NCBI RefSeq assembly: GCF_946190375.1
Contig: NZ_CAMIAF010000003.1
Location: forward strand, 62,001 to 126,000
Source of the DNA: Streptococcus mitis
GTDB taxonomy: Bacteria > Bacillota > Bacilli > Lactobacillales > Streptococcaceae
Direction of reading: 5' to 3'
DNA: 64,000 nt
Shown here: positions 17,195 to 26,972 of the stretch, piece after piece
Layout of the letters: the number at the start of each line of letters is the position of its first letter
How positions within the stretch are numbered: the stretch's first letter is position 1
The notes under the pieces: generated by a model
Databases searched by the model: none
Told to the model about the DNA's origin: nothing
Seen by the model: only the letters and a program-made list of their open reading frames with translations
Position numbers and translations under genes: made by a program

Positions 17195-17902
17195 GCCACC
17201 CAGATATGCTTTTCTGACTTCTTCTGATGAGGCGAGTTCTTTTCCTGTTCCTGATAGGACGATTTTTCCTGTTTCCAATACATAGCCTCGGTCAGAGATT
17301 GCGAGTGCTTTATTGGCATTTTGTTCAATCAAAAGGACAGTTGTTCCTTGCTTCTGAATATCTTGAATGATATCAAAGATCTCTTGGATAAAGATTGGGG
17401 CGAGTCCCATTGATGGTTCATCTAAAAGAAGAAGCTTTGGCGTTGACATAAGAGCGCGTCCCATGGCAAGCATTTGCTGTTCTCCCCCTGAAAGAGTAGC
17501 TGCATCTTGGTTCTTCCGTTCTTCAAGACGAGGAAAGCGTGAGAAAACTTTCTTCAAATTAGCTTGATTTTCTTCACGATTTTTCTTTAAGAAAGCTCCC
17601 ATTTCTAGATTTTCCATAACAGTCAAGCCAGGGAAGACGTGGCGTCCTTCTGGAACTTGCGAAAGACCACCTGCCACGATTTTCTGAGCCGGCATTTTTT
17701 GGATTTCTTGACCTAAAAATTCAATCTTTCCTGAACTCGGTCTAACCAAACCAGACAAGGTACGGAGAATGGTTGTCTTACCTGCACCATTGGCACCGAT
17801 AAGGGAAACTACCTCTCCTTCATTCACTTCAAAGCTTACATCACGGACTGCTTGGATCATACCGTAATGCACAGAAAGATTATCAACTTTTAACATAGAC
17901 AT
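17192..17902 (-). CDS. livF: Branched-chain amino acid ABC ATPase LivF
   Basis: Second ATPase of the Leu/Ile/Val importer. 236 aa with Walker A GANGAGKTT, the LivF-type LSQVPEGRHVFPGL stretch, signature LSGGEQQMLAMGRAL, and LLLDEPSMGLAP. Its start overlaps the livG stop by one base (TAATG), so it is the last gene of livJHMGF. Confidence 0.95.
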   Translation of the reverse strand: MSMLKVDNLSVHYGMIQAVRDVSFEVNEGEVVSLIGANGAGKTTILRTLSGLVRPSSGKIEFLGQEIQKMPAQKIVAGGLSQVPEGRHVFPGLTVMENLEMGAFLKKNREENQANLKKVFSRFPRLEERKNQDAATLSGGEQQMLAMGRALMSTPKLLLLDEPSMGLAPIFIQEIFDIIQDIQKQGTTVLLIEQNANKALAISDRGYVLETGKIVLSGTGKELASSEEVRKAYLGG

Positions 17903-18666
17903 TAGGCTTCACCTCCTAGATAAGCTTCGATAACGCGTTTATTGGTCTTAATTTCGTCTGGGGTTCCCTGAGCAATCAAACGACCGTATTCAAGTACATA
18001 GATACGTTCTGTTACTTCCATGACCAGATTCATATCGTGTTCAATCAGCATGATCGTAATCTTAAATTCATCTTTGATACGACGAATTAACTCAGTTAAT
18101 TCTGCTGTTTCCTGCGGGTTCATACCTGCTGCTGGTTCATCTAAAAAGAGAATTTTAGGTTCCGTAGCGAGGGCACGAACAATTTCCAAACGACGTTGTT
18201 GTCCGTAGGCAAGATTTTTAGCAAGAGTTTCTGCATCACCATCCAAATCAAAGATTTTCAGCAATTCCAAGGCTTTAGCCTTTAATTCTTTTTCACTCTT
18301 GTAAAAAGCTGGTAAGCGCAAAAAACTAGCAAAAACATGTTGTTTGTGATGGTTGCCAAAAGCAATCAAAACATTGTCCAAAACTGTTAAATCTTTAAAG
18401 AGACGGATATTTTGGAATGTACGTCCAAGTCCCAAAGAAGCAATCTTATAAGGTGACTTTCCATTCAAAAGGTGACCATCTAGGGTTACTGTTCCCTCGC
18501 TTGGTTCATAAACACCCGTCAAGAGGTTGAAAAGAGTGGTTTTCCCAGCTCCGTTTGGACCGATTAGTCCAACCAATTCCCCTTCGTTCAATTCAAGAGT
18601 CACATCTCCAACAGCTGTTAGACCGCCAAAATGTTTGGTTAACTGTTTTACTTCAAGTAATGCCAT
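17902..18666 (-). CDS. livG: Branched-chain amino acid ABC ATPase LivG
   Basis: First ATPase of the importer. 254 aa with Walker A GPNGAGKTT, the LivG insert around residues 85-150, AYGQQRRLEIVRAL in place of the strict LSGGQ, and FLDEPAAGMNP. One-base overlaps with livM and livF show tight coupling. Confidence 0.95.
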   Translation of the reverse strand: MALLEVKQLTKHFGGLTAVGDVTLELNEGELVGLIGPNGAGKTTLFNLLTGVYEPSEGTVTLDGHLLNGKSPYKIASLGLGRTFQNIRLFKDLTVLDNVLIAFGNHHKQHVFASFLRLPAFYKSEKELKAKALELLKIFDLDGDAETLAKNLAYGQQRRLEIVRALATEPKILFLDEPAAGMNPQETAELTELIRRIKDEFKITIMLIEHDMNLVMEVTERIYVLEYGRLIAQGTPDEIKTNKRVIEAYLGGEA

Positions 18667-19622
18667 TAGTTTTGTTCCTCCTTCTTAGATTTTTTAAAGA
18701 AACGTGATAGGCTCAATTCCCATGTTCCAAGGAGTCCACCTGGTCTGAAAATCATTACCAATACCAAGGCCAAAGCGTAAATAATCATACGCACGCTGGC
18801 AACATCTTGGAGAAGCATATTCAAAATTCCAAGAACAATAGCTGAAACGATGGCACCTGTAATGGAACCAAGTCCACCAAAGACAACAATAATCAATACG
18901 TTGATTGAGTTAATGAATGTGTAATCTTTCGGTACAACAGACCCGATAAATCCTGCCTGAAGTGACCCCGCAATACTTGCAGTAATAGCACCAAAGACAA
19001 AGGCGATGATTTTAATTTTAGTCGTATTAACCCCAACTGACTCAGCAGCGATTTCATCTTCACGAACGGAGAGGGTTGAACGACCAATTGGACTACGCAA
19101 GAAGTTCAAGGTTGCAATGGTTGTAATCACGACAAAGAAGTATACCATTTGCCAAGTTGTAAAGTTAGGAATTCCCAAGATACCTGCCGCACCATTTGTA
19201 AGGCTTCCGCCATTGATGATAAAGATACGGATAATTTCAGAAACACCTAGAGTCGCTACCGCAAGATAGTCCCCCTTCAAACGCAAGGTTGGAATTCCGA
19301 CAAGCAAGGCAACTGCTCCTGAAAGCAAAGCACCTATAAGCATGGCTCCAAAGAAGGCACCGTAAGTTGGTGATTTAGAACCAATAATAGCTGCTGCATA
19401 GGCACCAATCGCCATAAAACCAGCATGTCCAAGTGAAAATTGTCCTGAAAAACCAACGATTAAGTTAAGGCCAACAGCCAAAATAATATTAATTCCGATT
19501 TGTTGTAAAATCTGTACATAGAATAGATTGAGTACTCCGACTGAAACCAGTACACTAATCAAGCCATAGCCAGCTAACAAAAGGAGTAACCACAGAATAT
19601 TAACTTTTAAATTTTCCTTCAT
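18666..19622 (-). CDS. livM: Branched-chain amino acid ABC permease LivM
   Basis: Integral membrane permease of 318 aa with eight or more hydrophobic helices and the family loop AVATLGVSEIIRIF plus the EAA-like EDEIAAESVGVN. It starts three bases after livH. The basic C-terminal tail (RFFKKSKKEEQN) is cytoplasmic. Confidence 0.94.
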   Translation of the reverse strand: MKENLKVNILWLLLLLAGYGLISVLVSVGVLNLFYVQILQQIGINIILAVGLNLIVGFSGQFSLGHAGFMAIGAYAAAIIGSKSPTYGAFFGAMLIGALLSGAVALLVGIPTLRLKGDYLAVATLGVSEIIRIFIINGGSLTNGAAGILGIPNFTTWQMVYFFVVITTIATLNFLRSPIGRSTLSVREDEIAAESVGVNTTKIKIIAFVFGAITASIAGSLQAGFIGSVVPKDYTFINSINVLIIVVFGGLGSITGAIVSAIVLGILNMLLQDVASVRMIIYALALVLVMIFRPGGLLGTWELSLSRFFKKSKKEEQN

Positions 19623-19625
19623 CGT

Positions 19626-20504
19626 TTACACCTTCTCTTTCACATTTTTACCAAGGATACCAGCTGGGCGGACAATCAAGATCAACAACAAGATTCCATA
19701 AACAATGGCATCACGGAAGTCTGACATTCCAAAGGCTGTCGCAAAGGTTTCTAATAGACCAATTACAAAACCACCAAGCGCCGCACCAGGAATGATTCCG
19801 ATACCACCAAGTACCGCGGCAACGAAAGATTTAAGACCTGGAGTAACCCCCATTAAAGGCTCAAGAGAGTTATAATAAAGGGCAATCAGAACACCAGCCG
19901 CACCCGCAAGAGCTGAACCCAAAGCGAAGGTAAAGCTGATAGTACGGTTTACATTAATCCCCATCAATTGCGCCGCATCGCTATCTACGGATACCGCACG
20001 CATGGCTTTCCCCATCTTAGTCTTTTGGACAATGACTTGTAACAAAATCATCAAAATCAAGGAAATGGCCAAAATCATTAACTGCACGTTTGTTAGGCTA
20101 ACTGGTCCCAAATCATAGCGAACTGTTTGAATCGCTTGAGGGAAGGCACGGGTATTGGCACCAACCAGATAGACCATGCCATACTCCAATAGGAAGGAAA
20201 CCCCAATAGCTGTAATCAAAACAGCAATACGAGTAGAGTGACGTAAAGGTCGGTAAGCAAGGAACTCAATCACGACACCAAGAATGGCCGTCGCTAGCAT
20301 AGCTACAATAAGCGCTACAAAGAAATTCATTTGGAAAGAATTAATCAAGAAATAACCGATAAAGGCTCCCATCATATAAATATCACCGTGGGCGAAGTTG
20401 ATGAGCTTGATAATTCCGTAAACCATGGTATATCCTAGGGCTAACAGCGCGTATACACTACCTAGAATCAAACCATTTACTAGTTGTTGGAGCATAAGAT
20501 TCAC
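19626..20504 (-). CDS. livH: Branched-chain amino acid ABC permease LivH
   Basis: Integral membrane permease of 292 aa starting MNLMLQQLVNGLILGSVYAL, with the family motif KLINFAHGDIYMMGA and the cytoplasmic loop DSDAAQLMGIN. The ATG at 20504 follows AAAGAG. It is separated from livJ by about 106 bases that hold two hairpins. Confidence 0.94.
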   Translation of the reverse strand: MNLMLQQLVNGLILGSVYALLALGYTMVYGIIKLINFAHGDIYMMGAFIGYFLINSFQMNFFVALIVAMLATAILGVVIEFLAYRPLRHSTRIAVLITAIGVSFLLEYGMVYLVGANTRAFPQAIQTVRYDLGPVSLTNVQLMILAISLILMILLQVIVQKTKMGKAMRAVSVDSDAAQLMGINVNRTISFTFALGSALAGAAGVLIALYYNSLEPLMGVTPGLKSFVAAVLGGIGIIPGAALGGFVIGLLETFATAFGMSDFRDAIVYGILLLILIVRPAGILGKNVKEKV

Positions 20505-20562
20505 TCTTTCTATTTATAATTTGGAGGGTTTTCCCTCACTTTTTGATAGGTTCTTAAACATC

Positions 20563-20598
20563 GAAACAGGGAGTGAGTCCGAGGCTCATTCCCTATTT
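20563..20598 (-). other. livJ-livH intercistronic hairpin
   Basis: Minus strand GAAATAGGGAATGAG pairs, with three bulges, to CTCACTCCCTGTTTC. There is no strong U-run after it. Position and strength fit partial termination or 3'-end protection, so that the binding protein LivJ is made in excess over the permeases. Confidence 0.6.
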
Positions 20599-20610
20599 CA
20601 ACATTTTCTA

Positions 20611-21771
20611 TTATGGTTTTACAACTTCTGCTGCTTCAACCTTACCATTGTTCATGGTCATCATGTAAGCAGTTTTGACTGTGTTGTGGTCTGCATCGAA
20701 GCTTGTTTGACCAGTTACACCTTCAAAGTCTTTTGTTTTAGCAAGGTTATCCTTGATTTCACCAGAGTTTTTAGCACCTTTTGCTGCGTTTGCTACAAGG
20801 TGAACTGAGTCATAAGCCAAGGCTGCAAATGTTGAAGGCTCTTCGTTGTACTTAGCACGGTAAGCATCAAGGAAAGCTTTTGCTTTAGCTGAAACTTCTA
20901 CAGTAGTTGAGAAGCCTGAGATAAAGTAGATGTTTGATGCTTTTTCAGCAGTTGCTTGTTGTACAAACTCTTCACCATTAAATCCATCACCACCAACGAT
21001 TGGTTTGTCAATTCCCATACCACGCGCTTGGTTTACAATTTTACCAGCTTCAGTGTAGTAACCAGGAACGATGATAGCATCAAAATCTTTCCCTTTCATT
21101 TTTGTAAGGGCTGCTTGGAAGTCTGTGTCACCTGCTACGAAAGTTTCATCTGCAACGATTTCACCCTTGTAAGCTTCACGGAAGGCTTTGGCAATACCTT
21201 TAGCATAGTCGCTGGCATTGTCAGTGTAAAGAACTACTTTCTTAGCTTGCAATTTTTCAGAAACATAGTTTGAGATAATTTTTCCTTGGAAGCTATCTTG
21301 GAAAGTTCCGATAAAGAGGTAATCTTGACCTTTAGTCAATCCATCTTGAGTCGCACTTGGCGAAATCAATGGAACACCTGCTTTTGTAGCGTTCGCTACC
21401 GCAGCTGCAGTCGCACCAGATGTCGCAGGTCCTACGATTGCTGATACTTTAGATTGAGTTACAAGGTTAGTTGTTACTGAAGCCGCCTCAGCTGTTTCAG
21501 ACTTGTTATCTTTATCAACTACTTCGATTTGTTTTCCATCGATACCACCTGCAGCATTGATTTCATCAACAGCAAGTTGGGCACCTTTTTGTTCAGATGT
21601 ACCGTAGGCTGCTACGGCACCAGTTTCTTCAAAGTTAAATCCGATTTTGATTGTCTTTTCCTCTACTGAGTTACCAGCAGCGTTTGACGCTCCAGACTTC
21701 ACTTCTCCACAGGCTGCAAGAAGTGCTACACTTGCAAGCGCCACAAACGATAGGGCAAATTTTTTCTTCAT
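20611..21771 (-). CDS. livJ: Branched-chain amino acid-binding lipoprotein LivJ
   Basis: Extracellular solute receptor of the importer, 386 aa. The signal peptide ends in a lipobox LLAAC (Cys21), so it is anchored by lipid. The mature part is a periplasmic-binding-protein fold of the Leu/Ile/Val class (GFNFEETGAVAAYG, VSAIVGPATSGAT, PGYYTEAG). It is first in the operon, from the promoter at 21814-21842 overlapped by a CodY-like box. Confidence 0.95.
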   Translation of the reverse strand: MKKKFALSFVALASVALLAACGEVKSGASNAAGNSVEEKTIKIGFNFEETGAVAAYGTSEQKGAQLAVDEINAAGGIDGKQIEVVDKDNKSETAEAASVTTNLVTQSKVSAIVGPATSGATAAAVANATKAGVPLISPSATQDGLTKGQDYLFIGTFQDSFQGKIISNYVSEKLQAKKVVLYTDNASDYAKGIAKAFREAYKGEIVADETFVAGDTDFQAALTKMKGKDFDAIIVPGYYTEAGKIVNQARGMGIDKPIVGGDGFNGEEFVQQATAEKASNIYFISGFSTTVEVSAKAKAFLDAYRAKYNEEPSTFAALAYDSVHLVANAAKGAKNSGEIKDNLAKTKDFEGVTGQTSFDADHNTVKTAYMMTMNNGKVEAAEVVKP

Positions 21772-21813
21772 CTTTTTTCGTCTCCTTATTTCTTAAATAA
21801 ATAGCATGTTAAG

Positions 21814-21842
21814 AATATACCGAATTATCAGAAAATTGTCAA
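21814..21842 (-). promoter_or_regulatory. livJHMGF promoter
   Basis: TTGACA (21842-21837), 17-base spacer, TATATT (21819-21814). Confidence 0.87.
21823..21837 (-). promoter_or_regulatory. CodY box in the liv promoter spacer
   Basis: Minus strand AATTTTCTGATAATT matches the CodY consensus AATTTTCWGAAAATT at 14 of 15 positions and fills the spacer between -35 and -10. CodY is known to repress branched-chain amino acid uptake when those amino acids are plentiful, so repression here is a direct inference. Confidence 0.82.
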
Positions 21843-21877
21843 CACTTTTCTTGAACTTTTTCGATGATAACGTTTTC

Positions 21878-22126
21878 CTATCGATAAAGATTGCCCACAA
21901 AGGGTGTTTCCAGCTCTTGGATATGACAAACTCTGACTTTTTTTATAAACTTTTCCTTGCACAAACGCCCGACCAATTGCTCCACTTCTTGAGTTGGAAC
22001 ATAGAGTTGTAAGTAACGATGTTTCTTGGAATGATAGGTAATATCTCCATAATCTTGCAGTTTTTTGGCATCACGATTATAGTAAAGATAGATAATCAAG
22101 CCAGATCGATTGACTTTTTCAAACAT
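21878..22126 (-). CDS. ylbG: YlbG/UPF0298 family protein (DUF2129)
   Basis: An 82-residue cytoplasmic protein of the conserved Firmicute family DUF2129 (VNRSGLIIYLYYNRDAKKL, YGDITYHSKKHRYLQLYV). Function is not established. GAGGA lies eight to nine bases before the ATG. It lies between clpP and the liv operon, with a -10 box (TGGTATAAT, 22163-22158) just upstream inside the end of the clpP terminator. Confidence 0.85.
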   Translation of the reverse strand: MFEKVNRSGLIIYLYYNRDAKKLQDYGDITYHSKKHRYLQLYVPTQEVEQLVGRLCKEKFIKKVRVCHIQELETPFVGNLYR

Positions 22127-22163
22127 GATAAATCCTCTTTCTAAGAAATCTCTCCCTATTATA

Positions 22164-22193
22164 CCAAAAAAAGCAAACCCAGTCGAGTTTGCC
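22164..22193 (-). terminator. clpP terminator
   Basis: Minus strand GCAAACTC, GACT loop, GGGTTTGC, TTTTTTT. The U-run runs directly into the -10 box TGGTATAAT of ylbG. Confidence 0.86.
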
Positions 22194-22204
22194 TTCTTTC
22201 ATCA

Positions 22205-22795
22205 TTAGTTCAATGAATTGTTGGCCATGATTTCATCAATAAAGCCATATTCAAGTGTTTCTTGGGCACTCATCCAGTTATCGCGTTCTGCATCTGCGTG
22301 GACTTTTTCGATTGACTGACCTGAATTTTCAGCCAAGATTTTTTCCAAGGTGTTACGAATTTTAAGCAAGTGTTCTGCAGCGATCGCCATATCGGTTTGT
22401 TGAGTACCACCACCTGTACCACCCATTGGTTGGTGGATCATATACTCTGCATTTGGAAGCATAAAACGTTTGCCTTTTGCCCCACTTGATGCAATGACCG
22501 TCCCCATAGATGCAGCCATTCCCATAACGATGGTTTGGACATCTGCCTTGATAAAGTTCATGGTATCAACGATTGCCAAACCAGCTGAAACGGAACCACC
22601 TGGTGTATTGACATAAAGGTAAATATCCTTTGTACTATTTTGGGCATCCAAGAAAAGCAATTGGGCAATAACTGAGTTGGCCATGTTGTCTTCAACTGGG
22701 CCTGTCAGCATAATGATGCGGTCTTTGAGAAGACGTGAGTAAATATCGTAAGAACGTTCTCCACGGCTTGTTTGTTCAATAACTACAGGAATCAT
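22205..22795 (-). CDS. clpP: ATP-dependent Clp protease proteolytic subunit
   Basis: Serine protease core of the Clp machine in the cytoplasm; in pneumococcus it also influences competence and stress. 196 aa with Ser96 in GMAASMGT, His121 in MIHQPMGG, and [10 protein letters not shown] containing the Asp region near 172. The promoter carries a perfect CtsR heptad repeat. Confidence 0.97.
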   Translation of the reverse strand: MIPVVIEQTSRGERSYDIYSRLLKDRIIMLTGPVEDNMANSVIAQLLFLDAQNSTKDIYLYVNTPGGSVSAGLAIVDTMNFIKADVQTIVMGMAASMGTVIASSGAKGKRFMLPNAEYMIHQPMGGTGGGTQQTDMAIAAEHLLKIRNTLEKILAENSGQSIEKVHADAERDNWMSAQETLEYGFIDEIMANNSLN

Positions 22796-22843
22796 TCATT
22801 TCTCCTTTTGAGTTTTATTTGTCAAATGACTGAAGATAAGACT

Positions 22844-22873
22844 ATTATAATATCTAGGTCAAAAAAGGTCAAA
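22844..22873 (-). promoter_or_regulatory. clpP promoter with CtsR operator
   Basis: -35 TTGACC (22872-22867), 17 bases, -10 TATAAT (22849-22844). The plus strand at 22857-22873 reads GGTCAAA-AAA-GGTCAAA, the CtsR tandem heptad, covering the -35. Heat-shock derepression by loss of CtsR is expected. Confidence 0.92.
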
Positions 22874-22879
22874 TTTTTG

Positions 22880-22916
22880 CTCTGTTTTCATTAGACAGAA
22901 ACAAAAATTCAACCTC
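22880..22916. other. Inverted repeat between upp and the clpP promoter
   Basis: ATTTTTGCTCTGTTTTC and its near-complement GACAGAAACAAAAAT form an imperfect hairpin of about 14 pairs. It lies 3' of upp. U-runs are inside the stem rather than after it, so its role (3'-end structure or weak terminator) is open. Confidence 0.4.
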
Positions 22917-22962
22917 CTTTCGTGATTGGAACTTATTTTCCAAGTCAATCTTCTTTTCGATC

Positions 22963-23592
22963 TTATTTCGTACCGAACAAGCGGTCACCAGCATCTCCAA
23001 GACCTGGAACAATATATCCGTGTTCGTTCAAGCGTTCATCCAAGGCTGCTGTAAAGATTTCTACATCTGGATGAGCTTCTTGAAGGGCTTTTACACCTTC
23101 TGGTGCTGATACAAGGCAGACAAATTTGATATTTGATGCGCCACGTTTTTTAAGAGAATCAACAGCCAAGATTGCTGAGCCACCTGTTGCCAACATTGGG
23201 TCTACTACAAAAATTTGACGTTGGTCAATATCTTCAGGCAATTTCACCAAGTACTCAACTGGTTGAAGCGTTTCTTCATCACGGTACATACCGATGTGAC
23301 CAACTTTAGCAGCTGGAACCAAGCTCAAGAGACCATCAACCATCCCGATACCTGCACGCAAGATTGGAACGATGGCCAATTTCTTACCTGCCAATTGTTT
23401 TTGAACTGTTTTTGTAATTGGTGTTTCGATTTCCACATCTTCTAGTGGAAGATCACGAAGTACTTCATACCCCATCAACATTGCAATCTCATCTACTAGC
23501 TCACGGAAAGCTTTGGTAGAAGTATCTGTACGACGCAAGATTGACAATTTGTGTTGAATCAGTGGATGATTAATAACTTCAATTTTTCCCAT
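22963..23592 (-). CDS. upp: Uracil phosphoribosyltransferase
   Basis: Salvages uracil to UMP. 209 aa starting [11 protein letters not shown] from the ATG at 23592 (AGAAGGA eight bases upstream); an in-frame TTG at 23613 overlaps that ribosome site and is rejected. PRPP-binding loop [13 protein letters not shown] and the uracil-binding [12 protein letters not shown] tail are present. It has its own extended -10 (TGGTATAAT, 23631-23626). Confidence 0.95.
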   Translation of the reverse strand: MGKIEVINHPLIQHKLSILRRTDTSTKAFRELVDEIAMLMGYEVLRDLPLEDVEIETPITKTVQKQLAGKKLAIVPILRAGIGMVDGLLSLVPAAKVGHIGMYRDEETLQPVEYLVKLPEDIDQRQIFVVDPMLATGGSAILAVDSLKKRGASNIKFVCLVSAPEGVKALQEAHPDVEIFTAALDERLNEHGYIVPGLGDAGDRLFGTK

Positions 23593-23625
23593 TTTTGGAA
23601 TTCCTTCTTTCAATTTATTCTTCTT

Positions 23626-23664
23626 ATTATACCAAAAAACGGTTTAAAAATCTTTCTAAACCAT
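23626..23664 (-). terminator. dCMP deaminase terminator fused to the upp -10 box
   Basis: Minus strand TGGTTTA, loop, TAAACCG, TTTTTT, with the U-run running into TGGTATAAT (23631-23626), the -10 of upp. The same terminator-promoter overlap occurs after clpP. Confidence 0.8.
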
Positions 23665-23680
23665 TTATTTTTGATAATTT

Positions 23681-24148
23681 TTACATTAAATCTGCCTCTT
23701 TAAGAGCTGTCTGTACTGTCTCAAGTGGTAAATGAGTCAATTCTGTCCCTTTTTCTTGATAGAGGTATTGGGCGTAGTCATCCATTCGGTACTGGTTAAT
23801 ATAAACCACGCGCTTGCAACCAACCTGCAGCAATTGTTTTGTACAGTTCAGACAAGGAAAATGTGTCACATAGGCTGTAAAGCCTTTAGGAACACCACGT
23901 TCTGCACCTTGAAGGATAGCATTGACCTCAGCGTGAAGGGTGCGAACACAGTGTCCTTCAATGACCAGACATTCGTGGTCAATACAATGCTCAGTCCCTG
24001 ACACCGAACCATTGTAACCAGTGGAAATAACCTTATTGTCCTTTACCAGAATCGCGCCCACTTTGGCACGTTTACAAGTGGAACGATTGGCAATTAGTAG
24101 GGCTTGGGCTGCAAAATACTCATCCCATGCTAGTCTTTTTTCAGTCAT
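23681..24148 (-). CDS. dCMP deaminase / ComEB-like zinc deaminase
   Basis: Deaminates dCMP to dUMP for thymidylate synthesis. 155 aa with the zinc site His-Ala-Glu in TLHAEVNAIL and Cys-x2-Cys in FPCLNCTKQL, the full cytidine/dCMP deaminase signature. ComEB is the Bacillus late-competence homologue; no competence box was seen here. It lies 18 bases after the TetR gene and is probably cotranscribed with it. Confidence 0.9.
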   Translation of the reverse strand: MTEKRLAWDEYFAAQALLIANRSTCKRAKVGAILVKDNKVISTGYNGSVSGTEHCIDHECLVIEGHCVRTLHAEVNAILQGAERGVPKGFTAYVTHFPCLNCTKQLLQVGCKRVVYINQYRMDDYAQYLYQEKGTELTHLPLETVQTALKEADLM

Positions 24149-24166
24149 CTCTTTTCTCCTTTTTCT

Positions 24167-24724
24167 CTATTTTTTAAAAAATGGTAACCGTAAATCCGCA
24201 ATCTTTTCAGCAGGTACCTTCATGCCATCCTTGATCCATTTTAGAAGGACAGAGACGATGGCCGAGCTCCAGAAGGAATGAAGATAAGAGCTGACACCTT
24301 TTGATTTTCCATGGTATTTTTCTAGAAACTCCTGCATGGCTTGGACAAAGATTTTTTCCAGATGGTAATCTAAGGCCAATTGAATCACTCTGGCTTCCTT
24401 TCTTGCTTCTCGGAAAAGGTGAACCCAGACCAGATAAAGGTCTGTCTTTAAATCATAATGATGCAACTGTTCCATAATATTGTGGACAGTTCGTTTAAAG
24501 ACACTTTCTAAAATCTCCTCTTTGGAATCATAATTGCGATAAAAGGCCGCACGAGAAACGCCTGCACGTTTGACCAATTCAGAAATACTAATCTTGGTCA
24601 AGTCCTTTTTTTCCAAGAGTTGCAAGAGGGCCGTTTCGATGGCTTCTCTGGTTAATAAATTGGATTCTTGGTTTGATTTTCTGAGATTTTCAAGAGAGTT
24701 TTCAGAGATTCTACGTTCAGACAT
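24167..24724 (-). CDS. TetR/AcrR-family transcriptional regulator
   Basis: 185 aa with an N-terminal helix-turn-helix (TKISISELVKRAGVSRAAFYRNY, about residues 42-64) and a helical C-terminal ligand domain. It is divergent from the degV gene, whose promoter region carries an inverted repeat (24811-24835) suitable as its operator. The ligand is unknown. If the DegV neighbour binds fatty acids, a lipid effector is plausible. Confidence 0.88.
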   Translation of the reverse strand: MSERRISENSLENLRKSNQESNLLTREAIETALLQLLEKKDLTKISISELVKRAGVSRAAFYRNYDSKEEILESVFKRTVHNIMEQLHHYDLKTDLYLVWVHLFREARKEARVIQLALDYHLEKIFVQAMQEFLEKYHGKSKGVSSYLHSFWSSAIVSVLLKWIKDGMKVPAEKIADLRLPFFKK

Positions 24725-24765
24725 AACATTTTCTTTCTACTTGTCACAACAGACGGATGAGGCTT

Positions 24766-24792
24766 TTGTTTCAAGGGCTTTCATGATATAAT
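24766..24792 (+). promoter_or_regulatory. degV promoter
   Basis: Extended -10 TGATATAAT (24784-24792) with a weak TTGTTT 15 bases upstream. Confidence 0.62.
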
Positions 24793-24810
24793 TGTAAAAA
24801 AAGACAGAAC

Positions 24811-24835
24811 CTTTGTCAATGTATAACTGACAAAG
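24811..24835. promoter_or_regulatory. Inverted repeat, candidate TetR operator
   Basis: CTTTGTCA and TGACAAAG, perfect eight-base arms around nine bases, between the degV -10 box and its ribosome site. Position fits repression of degV by the divergent TetR protein. Confidence 0.62.
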
Positions 24836-24848
24836 ATGGAGAATTTCT

Positions 24849-25694
24849 ATGACTTGGAAGATTATTGCTGACTCTGGTTGTGATTATCGTCAGCTGGCAA
24901 CACCAGCTATTGACACGACCTTTGTAAGTGTCCCCTTAACCATTCAAGTAGCTGATCAGGTCTTTGTTGATGATGCTAGTCTTAACATTGATAAAATGAT
25001 GGAAACCATGTATGCAACCGCAGAAGCTTCAAAATCAGCTTGTCCAAGCCCAGATGATTATTTGCGAGCATTTGAAGGAGCCAAAAACATTTTCCTAGTA
25101 ACTATCACTGGTACTCTCTCTGGCAGTCACAATAGTGCTCAACTAGCTAAGAATATTTATCTGGAAGAACATCCTGATACTAAAATTCATGTAATTGATA
25201 GTTTGTCTGCTGGTGGTGAGGTTGACTTGCTCGTAGAAAAATTAAATGATTTGATTGACCAGGGCTTATCTTTTGAAGAAGTGGTTGAAGCTATCACTGC
25301 CTATCAAGAAAAAACCAAGTTGCTCTTTGTCCTAGCCAAAGTCGATAACTTGGTGAAGAACGGCCGTTTGAGCAAGCTTATCGGTACGGTCGTTGGCCTT
25401 CTAAATATCCGTATGGTCGGAGAAGCTAGTGAAACTGGAACCCTCGAATTGCTACAAAAAGCACGAGGACCAAAGAAAGCAATTCAGGCAGCCTATGAAG
25501 AGTTAGTGAAAGCAGGATATGCTGGTGGTCGTATTGTCATGGCTCAACGCAATAACGAGAAATGTTGCCAACAGCTTTCAGACCGAATCCGAGAAAATTT
25601 CCCACAGGCGGATATTAAAATTCTCCCAACATCTGGTCTCTGCAGTTTTTATGCAGAAGATGGTGGTTTGCTGATGGGATATGAAATTGATTAA
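24849..25694 (+). CDS. DegV-family fatty-acid-binding protein (FakB type)
   Basis: 281 aa DegV fold. Proteins of this family hold a fatty acid for phosphorylation by the kinase FakA, feeding exogenous fatty acids into phospholipid. The lipid-cradle stretches are visible: DSGCDY at the start, TITGTLSGSHNSA (about residues 90-105), VDNLVKNGRLSK and the C-terminal LPTSGLCSFYAEDGGL. The ATG follows GGAG by seven bases. From gene order it may be pneumococcal FakB1, but sequence alone does not settle which FakB it is. Confidence 0.88.
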   Translation: MTWKIIADSGCDYRQLATPAIDTTFVSVPLTIQVADQVFVDDASLNIDKMMETMYATAEASKSACPSPDDYLRAFEGAKNIFLVTITGTLSGSHNSAQLAKNIYLEEHPDTKIHVIDSLSAGGEVDLLVEKLNDLIDQGLSFEEVVEAITAYQEKTKLLFVLAKVDNLVKNGRLSKLIGTVVGLLNIRMVGEASETGTLELLQKARGPKKAIQAAYEELVKAGYAGGRIVMAQRNNEKCCQQLSDRIRENFPQADIKILPTSGLCSFYAEDGGLLMGYEID

Positions 25695-25705
25695 TTACAT
25701 CCTTG

Positions 25706-26924
<1,219 letters not shown>

Positions 26925-26972
26925 ATCTAAATTATTCAATGGCTAAATCAGCCCCAAAAGAAAGGAACTACT

